DNA from: Methanobacteriota archaeon
Lineage (GTDB): Archaea > Thermoplasmatota > E2 > DHVEG-1
Length of the DNA: 10,991 nt
Direction of reading: 5' to 3'
NCBI GenBank assembly: GCA_026394435.1
Contig: JAPKYG010000092.1
Coordinates: 1-10,991 of the forward strand
Each line of letters begins with the position of its first letter. Position 1 is the stretch's first letter. Positions 6,810-10,991 of the stretch are shown here, piece by piece. A model generated the notes under the pieces. The model saw nothing but the letters and a program-made list of their open reading frames with translations, was not told the origin of the DNA and did no database searches. Position numbers and translations under genes: made by a program.

Positions 6810-9800
6810 TCAAACAAAAGAAACCAAAATGGAAAAAGATTCTACTCCTGGGATCTGGTGCGATACGGATTGGCCAGGCAGGAGAATTTGATTACTCAGG
6901 GAGTCAAGCAATCAAGGCACTAAAAGAAGAAGGAATTAAAACGATTTTGGTAAACCCGAATATCGCCACCATACAAACCTCCGACTACCTTGCAGATAAA
7001 GTTTATTTCTTGCCCGTGACTGCGTCGTTTGTCGAACAAGTGATAAAAAAAGAAAAACCAGATGGCATCCTACTTGGTTTTGGTGGGCAAACCGGGCTTA
7101 ATGTGGGACAGGAATTAGCTGCGAATGGTGTTTTAAAAAAATATAAAGTAGATGTTCTTGGGACGCCGGTTGAAGCAATTCAGAACACCGAGGATCGAGA
7201 ACTATTTGTGAAAAAAATAAAAGAAATTAATCTGAAAGTCCCTCTTAGCAAAGCTGTAAAAAATGTCGACGATGCAATTGCTGTTGCAGAGGAAATCGGC
7301 TATCCAGTGATGTGTCGGATTGCTTACGCACTTGGTGGTCTTGGATCCGGTGTCGCTGCCAATAAAAAACAATTAGTAGAACTGGCAAAAAAAGCGTTTT
7401 CATATACGAGACAAATCCTAATTGAGGAGTATCTAGGAGGGTGGAAAGAACTGGAATATGAGGTGGTGCGGGATCGCTACGATAACTGTATCGTGGTGTG
7501 TTCCATGGAGAATGTGGATCCGATGGGGATACATACGGGTGAAAGCATCGTTACCGCTCCTGTTCAGACTCTTACTGCCTCTGAGAATTTTATGTTGCGT
7601 TCTATCTCAATTAAAGTCATTCGACATCTGGGGATTATTGGCGAGTGCAACATCCAATTTGCCTTTGATCCTCTATCCGAGGATTATCGTATTATTGAGG
7701 TCAATGCACGGTTAAGTCGCAGTTCTGCGCTTGCGTCAAAAGCAACAGGATATCCGCTCGCGTTTATCGCTGCAAAACTAAGCCTTGGCTATAGTTTGAC
7801 TGAATTGCAGAACATTATCACTGGTGAAACCTCTGCGTGTTTTGAGCCATCTCTTGATTATGTTGTCGTGAAATTCCCTCGATGGGATCTGCAGAAGTTC
7901 AGACGGGTAAGCATCCGTCTTGGTTCAGAGATGAAATCTGTTGGGGAGGTCATGGCGATTGGAAGGAGTTTTGAAGAAGCTTTACAGAAAGCAATCCGGA
8001 TGTTGGATGTCGGAATGAACGGCATCGTCTGTAACACCGTAGAGTTTTTTGATTTAGAAAAAGAGTTACGGGAACCTTCCGATAAACGGATCTTCGCAAT
8101 CGTTGAGGCTATTAAAAAAAAGTATTCCATTGAGGATATCGCTAGGTTTTCGAAGGTGACGCCCTGGTTCCTGTATAAAATACGTAACATTGTAGAGATT
8201 GAGGAGCGATTAAAACGATATAGTCTTTCTGAGATTCCCCTATCATTACTAAAAGAAGCGAAACAAAAAGGATTTTCAGATCATCAAATAGCATTATTGA
8301 CTAAGAGTAGCGAATCTGATGTGCGGAAACGACGGAAAAAAAATTCCATTATCCCTTTTGTAAAACAAATTGATACCCTTGCTGCAGAATACCCTGCGAA
8401 AACCAACTATCTTTATCTCACGTATAATGCGAATGCCGATGATCTCGATTTTAAACAAAAGCATCAAATTATTGTCCTTGGTAGTGGGGCGTACCGGATT
8501 GGTTCCTCAGTTGAGTTTGATTGGTGTTGCGTAAATTCTGTTTCGACTTTACGAAAACTAAAATACCAGACAATTATGATTAACAATAACCCAGAGACTG
8601 TGAGTACCGACTATGATATCTGCGATAAATTGTATTTTGATGAACTAACCTTTGAGCGGGTTTTGGATGTCTGTGAAAAAGAAACCCCGCTCGGGGTGGT
8701 TATTTCGATGGGTGGCCAGATTCCCAACAACCTAGCACTTCTGTTGTATGAGGCTGACGTCCCAATTCTGGGAACTTCACCAAAGGATATTGATATCGCA
8801 GAGGATCGCCATAAATTTTCAGCTTTACTTGATACATTAAAGGTTGATCAACCAGAATGGAAAGAGCTCACCAGTGTAGAGGATGCAGAAGAATTTGCAA
8901 ATAAAGTCGGTTACCCTGTTTTGATACGGCCAAGTTATGTCCTTAGCGGTGCAGCAATGAGCATCGCACTTAGTAACAAAGAACTACGAGAGTACCTAAA
9001 AAAAGCATCTGAGACCAGCAAGAAATACCCGGTTGTGATTAGTAAATTCATCATCGGAGCAAAAGAAATTGAGATCGACGCGGTAGCAGATCATGGAAAA
9101 CTCTATTGTTATGCGATTTCTGAACATGTGGAAAATGCTGGAGTTCATTCTGGAGATGCGACGATTGTGCTTCCTCCGCAGCGAACGTACCTTGAGACAA
9201 TGAGGCAGGTGAAAACCATTGCAAAAAACATTGCAGACTCATTAAAAATTACAGGGCCATTCAATATCCAGTTCATTGCAAAAGAAAATGATGTGAAGGT
9301 TATAGAGTGTAATCTGCGTGCATCTCGCAGTTTCCCGTTTGTCTCTAAAGTGTTTAAAATTAATTTTATTGATCTTGCAACCAAAATTATTATGGGGAAA
9401 CGGGTGCCTCGTATTGATCGATCAGCATTTGATTTGGATTATGTAGGTGTCAAGGCATCACAGTTTTCATTTACACGGCTGAAAGGATCAGACCCAATCC
9501 TGGGTGTGGAGATGGCGTCAACAGGTGAAGTCGCTTGCCTTGGTGATGATTTCAACGAAGCATTCCTAAAAAGCTTACTTTCTGTAGAATTCAAACTACC
9601 GAAGAAAACCATTTTACTTTCCACAGGACCGGTTGATAGTAAAGCAGATTTTCTCTCAAGCACTCGTATACTCAAGACTCTAGGGTATATGTTTTATGCG
9701 ACAAAAGGAACCGCTGATTTCATGAAAACCAACGGCATCGACGCAGATATACTATATTGGCCGCTCGATGAAAGGGAACCAAACACACTGACCTACATTG

Positions 9801-10006
9801 CAGAAGGAAAAATCGATTTAGTCATCAACATCCCGAAAAACATCGAAAAAGAAGAACTGGATAATGATTATTTAATTCGACGGAAAGCCGTCGATTTCAA
9901 TGTTCCGCTGATTACGAATATACAACTTGCCAAACGTTTTGTTGAAGCGCTCTCAAGGACATCTCTTACTGATCTTAAAATTAAAAGCTGGAATGAATAC
10001 ACTTAA
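6806..10006 (+). CDS. carB: carbamoyl-phosphate synthase large subunit
   Basis: 1066 residues, full length. It makes carbamoyl phosphate from bicarbonate, ammonia and two ATP. First synthetase half: LLLGSGAIRIGQAGEFDYSG (13-32), ALGGLGSG (175-182), ATP-grasp residues in ENVDPMGIHTG (235-245) and IIEVNARLSRSSALASKATG (296-315, Glu298/Asn300). Middle oligomerization region about 400-550. Second half: LGSGAYRIGSSVEFDW (558-573), NNNPETVSTDYD (593-604), EHVENAGVHSGDAT (773-786) and IECNLRASRSFPFVSK (833-848, Glu834/Asn836). C-terminal MGS-type allosteric domain from about 933, with STGPVDSK (939-946), ATKGTADF (965-972) and LVINIPKN (1005-1012). Wording such as VKQIDTLAAEYP-x3-NYLYLTYN (519-541), GYPLAFIAAKL (315-325) and DNDYLIRRKAVD (1019-1030) follows eukaryotic CPS1/CAD rather than E. 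coli CarB (which has, for example, EMNPRVSRSS and GIEFDYC), from memory. The ATG lies inside the carA stop (ATGA), implying coupled synthesis of the two subunits. No frameshift or missing catalytic motif was seen. Confidence 0.96.
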   Translation: MIKQKKPKWKKILLLGSGAIRIGQAGEFDYSGSQAIKALKEEGIKTILVNPNIATIQTSDYLADKVYFLPVTASFVEQVIKKEKPDGILLGFGGQTGLNVGQELAANGVLKKYKVDVLGTPVEAIQNTEDRELFVKKIKEINLKVPLSKAVKNVDDAIAVAEEIGYPVMCRIAYALGGLGSGVAANKKQLVELAKKAFSYTRQILIEEYLGGWKELEYEVVRDRYDNCIVVCSMENVDPMGIHTGESIVTAPVQTLTASENFMLRSISIKVIRHLGIIGECNIQFAFDPLSEDYRIIEVNARLSRSSALASKATGYPLAFIAAKLSLGYSLTELQNIITGETSACFEPSLDYVVVKFPRWDLQKFRRVSIRLGSEMKSVGEVMAIGRSFEEALQKAIRMLDVGMNGIVCNTVEFFDLEKELREPSDKRIFAIVEAIKKKYSIEDIARFSKVTPWFLYKIRNIVEIEERLKRYSLSEIPLSLLKEAKQKGFSDHQIALLTKSSESDVRKRRKKNSIIPFVKQIDTLAAEYPAKTNYLYLTYNANADDLDFKQKHQIIVLGSGAYRIGSSVEFDWCCVNSVSTLRKLKYQTIMINNNPETVSTDYDICDKLYFDELTFERVLDVCEKETPLGVVISMGGQIPNNLALLLYEADVPILGTSPKDIDIAEDRHKFSALLDTLKVDQPEWKELTSVEDAEEFANKVGYPVLIRPSYVLSGAAMSIALSNKELREYLKKASETSKKYPVVISKFIIGAKEIEIDAVADHGKLYCYAISEHVENAGVHSGDATIVLPPQRTYLETMRQVKTIAKNIADSLKITGPFNIQFIAKENDVKVIECNLRASRSFPFVSKVFKINFIDLATKIIMGKRVPRIDRSAFDLDYVGVKASQFSFTRLKGSDPILGVEMASTGEVACLGDDFNEAFLKSLLSVEFKLPKKTILLSTGPVDSKADFLSSTRILKTLGYMFYATKGTADFMKTNGIDADILYWPLDEREPNTLTYIAEGKIDLVINIPKNIEKEELDNDYLIRRKAVDFNVPLITNIQLAKRFVEALSRTSLTDLKIKSWNEYT

Positions 10007-10010
10007 TGTT

Positions 10011-10181
10011 TTAACGCGGAAGTAGATCAGGAATCCCGTCTGTGATAGGATATGTACATTGGCAGTGTGAGCAGGTAAACATACCAGCGATGATTTCTCC
10101 TTTTTCCTCTTTTTTTATGTCAAGGCTAAGTTCTCCTTTGCAGGTAGGGCAGCAGAGTATTTTAACGATTTCTTTTTTCAT
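10011..10181 (-). CDS. Trm112-like zinc-ribbon protein
   Basis: A 56-residue reading frame from ATG 10181 to TAA 10011-10013. It has a compact zinc ribbon: LCCPTCKGELSL (9-20), a lysine/glutamate-rich linker, then FTCSHCQCTYPI (36-46, giving Cys37 and Cys40) and the family ending DGIPDLLP (48-55). The likely zinc ligands are Cys11, Cys14, Cys37 and Cys40; Cys10 and Cys42 are extra. This is the pattern of the Trm112/UPF0434 (YcaR) family. In eukaryotes and Haloferax, Trm112 binds and stabilises several SAM-dependent methyltransferases acting on tRNA, rRNA or release factors (known). The partner here is unknown. It starts 15 bp after the HD-protein stop on the same strand, with AAGGGA 7 nt before the ATG as a Shine-Dalgarno-like site, so an operon is likely. 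It ends 4 bp from the end of convergent carB. A stand-alone YcaR-type role cannot be excluded. Confidence 0.88.
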   Translation of the reverse strand: MKKEIVKILCCPTCKGELSLDIKKEEKGEIIAGMFTCSHCQCTYPITDGIPDLLPR

Positions 10182-10196
10182 GCTCGTATCCCTTAT

Positions 10197-10991
10197 TCAG
10201 TATTCCCCTAAATAGATTGCTCGTCTTTTTTTCGCATCTCCGTCGTAGATAAACGTCCAATCTTCATCGGTGAGTTTCTTCGCATCCTCGATCATCTGCA
10301 GGTAGTTTTTCACCTGGGAATCCATGAGGTCCGCTTGGTGAAGAATGCATGCTTCCACGAGTTTTGGCATCTTTGGAGAACCCCACTCGTATTTACCATG
10401 GTGACTGAGGATAAGGTGGATGAGTTGGTTTTCCAGCTCTTTTGGGAATTCTTTTCCGCTTGTCTTGAGTTCTTGGATTTTCTCTCTAATCCATTGCTCC
10501 CCAATCACAATATGGCCAATGAAATTACCTTCATCGCTGATATCGATAGCTGCAGCATAGGTATACTCCTTTAGTTTCCCGACATCGTGTAGCAATGCAC
10601 CGCAGATAAGAAGATCCTTATTGATGCTCGGATACATCTCAAAAATATTCTGACAAAGACGAATCACGCCAACGGTGTGCTCCATGTTTCCTCCGACGTA
10701 GTTATGGTGATGCGAGATCGCAGAAGGTGAATGTGTATACAACATGACAAACTCATGGTCGTTAAAGAAAGATGCGAGCAAGTGTTTCAACGGTTCATTC
10801 TGAACGCTTTTTATTTCTTTTTTGATTACTTCGTAGAGTTCTTTGATCCGCTCTTCAGTTAATGCCGGGAGGAAATCTGTGACATCGTACTCATTTGGAG
10901 CACATTTTCGCACCCCGCCCGTGTTCTCATTTACCGAGATTTGGAGTCTATCCTCATAATTTTCAACCATCCCGGTTCGAACCTGGACGAC
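10197..10991 (-). CDS. OB-fold/HD-domain phosphohydrolase, YhaM-like, 5' end outside window
   Basis: The frame is open to the right edge: seven further codons (VVQVRTG) precede the Met at 10970 and continue the OB-fold, so that Met is probably internal. 264 residues are visible. Numbered from the Met: end of an OB-fold nucleic-acid-binding domain (about 1-20, ENYEDRLQISVN), linker NEYDVTDFLPAL (26-37), then an HD domain with SHHHNYVGGNMEHTVGVIRL (86-105), the metal-binding HD pair in ALLHDVGKLKEY (125-136, His128/Asp129), DEGNFIGHIVIGEQ (146-159), LILSHHGKYEWGSPKMPKLV (186-205) and HQADLMDSQV (211-220). This order and these motifs match YhaM/CBF1, a metal-dependent 3'-to-5' exoribonuclease that also degrades ssDNA in Gram-positive bacteria (known). 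The archaeal activity is inferred. The gene leads the zinc-ribbon gene by 15 bp. Another HD nuclease or nucleotide phosphohydrolase is possible, but the OB-plus-HD order favours a nuclease. Confidence 0.85.
   Translation of the reverse strand, partial: VVQVRTGMVENYEDRLQISVNENTGGVRKCAPNEYDVTDFLPALTEERIKELYEVIKKEIKSVQNEPLKHLLASFFNDHEFVMLYTHSPSAISHHHNYVGGNMEHTVGVIRLCQNIFEMYPSINKDLLICGALLHDVGKLKEYTYAAAIDISDEGNFIGHIVIGEQWIREKIQELKTSGKEFPKELENQLIHLILSHHGKYEWGSPKMPKLVEACILHQADLMDSQVKNYLQMIEDAKKLTDEDWTFIYDGDAKKRRAIYLGEY

Noticed and set aside
10100..10118. T-runs on the plus strand that could terminate carB transcription
   Set aside because: They are explained by Lys/Glu codons of the opposite-strand Trm112-like gene. 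Archaeal T-tract termination is possible here but cannot be separated from coding composition.

Overview
The window looks archaeal. It carries a CDP-archaeol synthase fragment (ether lipids), a Taw2-type wybutosine enzyme, a Tsr3 rRNA aminocarboxypropyltransferase, an XPD helicase with a four-cysteine iron-sulfur domain, and the separate alpha subunit of an ADP-forming acyl-CoA synthetase. The XPD layout resembles that of Thermoplasma as I remember it, so a Thermoplasmata-like euryarchaeon is my best guess. That placement is an inference, not a measurement. Base composition is moderately AT-rich, genes are packed tightly, and no tRNA, rRNA, CRISPR array, transposon or integrase was seen.

Layout from left to right: (1) a 5'-truncated carS and a small eight-cysteine zinc protein, both on the plus strand. 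(2) A minus-strand block, in transcription order taw2, tsr3 (ATGA overlap) and then, after an AT-rich gap, the acyl-CoA synthetase alpha subunit, which meets the zinc-protein gene tail to tail. (3) xpd on the plus strand, divergent from taw2 across an 88-bp gap. (4) carA-carB on the plus strand with an ATGA overlap. (5) On the minus strand, a gene for an OB-fold/HD-domain protein (YhaM-like, running off the right edge), followed by a 56-residue Trm112-type zinc-ribbon gene that ends 4 bp from the end of carB.

Functionally the window is mostly housekeeping: membrane lipid synthesis, RNA modification (taw2, tsr3, a Trm112-like methyltransferase partner), DNA repair (xpd), energy metabolism (acyl-CoA synthetase) and carbamoyl phosphate synthesis for pyrimidines and arginine. 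No obvious new defence or mobile system was found.

The most interesting signal is carAB. Both proteins read much more like the eukaryotic CPS I/CPS III/CAD lineage than like E. coli CarAB, although they are encoded as two separate genes. The allosteric domain of CarB carries most of the residues that bind N-acetylglutamate in animal CPS1, while CarA keeps its catalytic cysteine; that combination recalls fish CPS III. Second in interest is the taw2-tsr3 pair, two unrelated enzymes that both transfer the aminocarboxypropyl group of S-adenosylmethionine onto RNA. Comparisons with named proteins are from memory and were not run as alignments.
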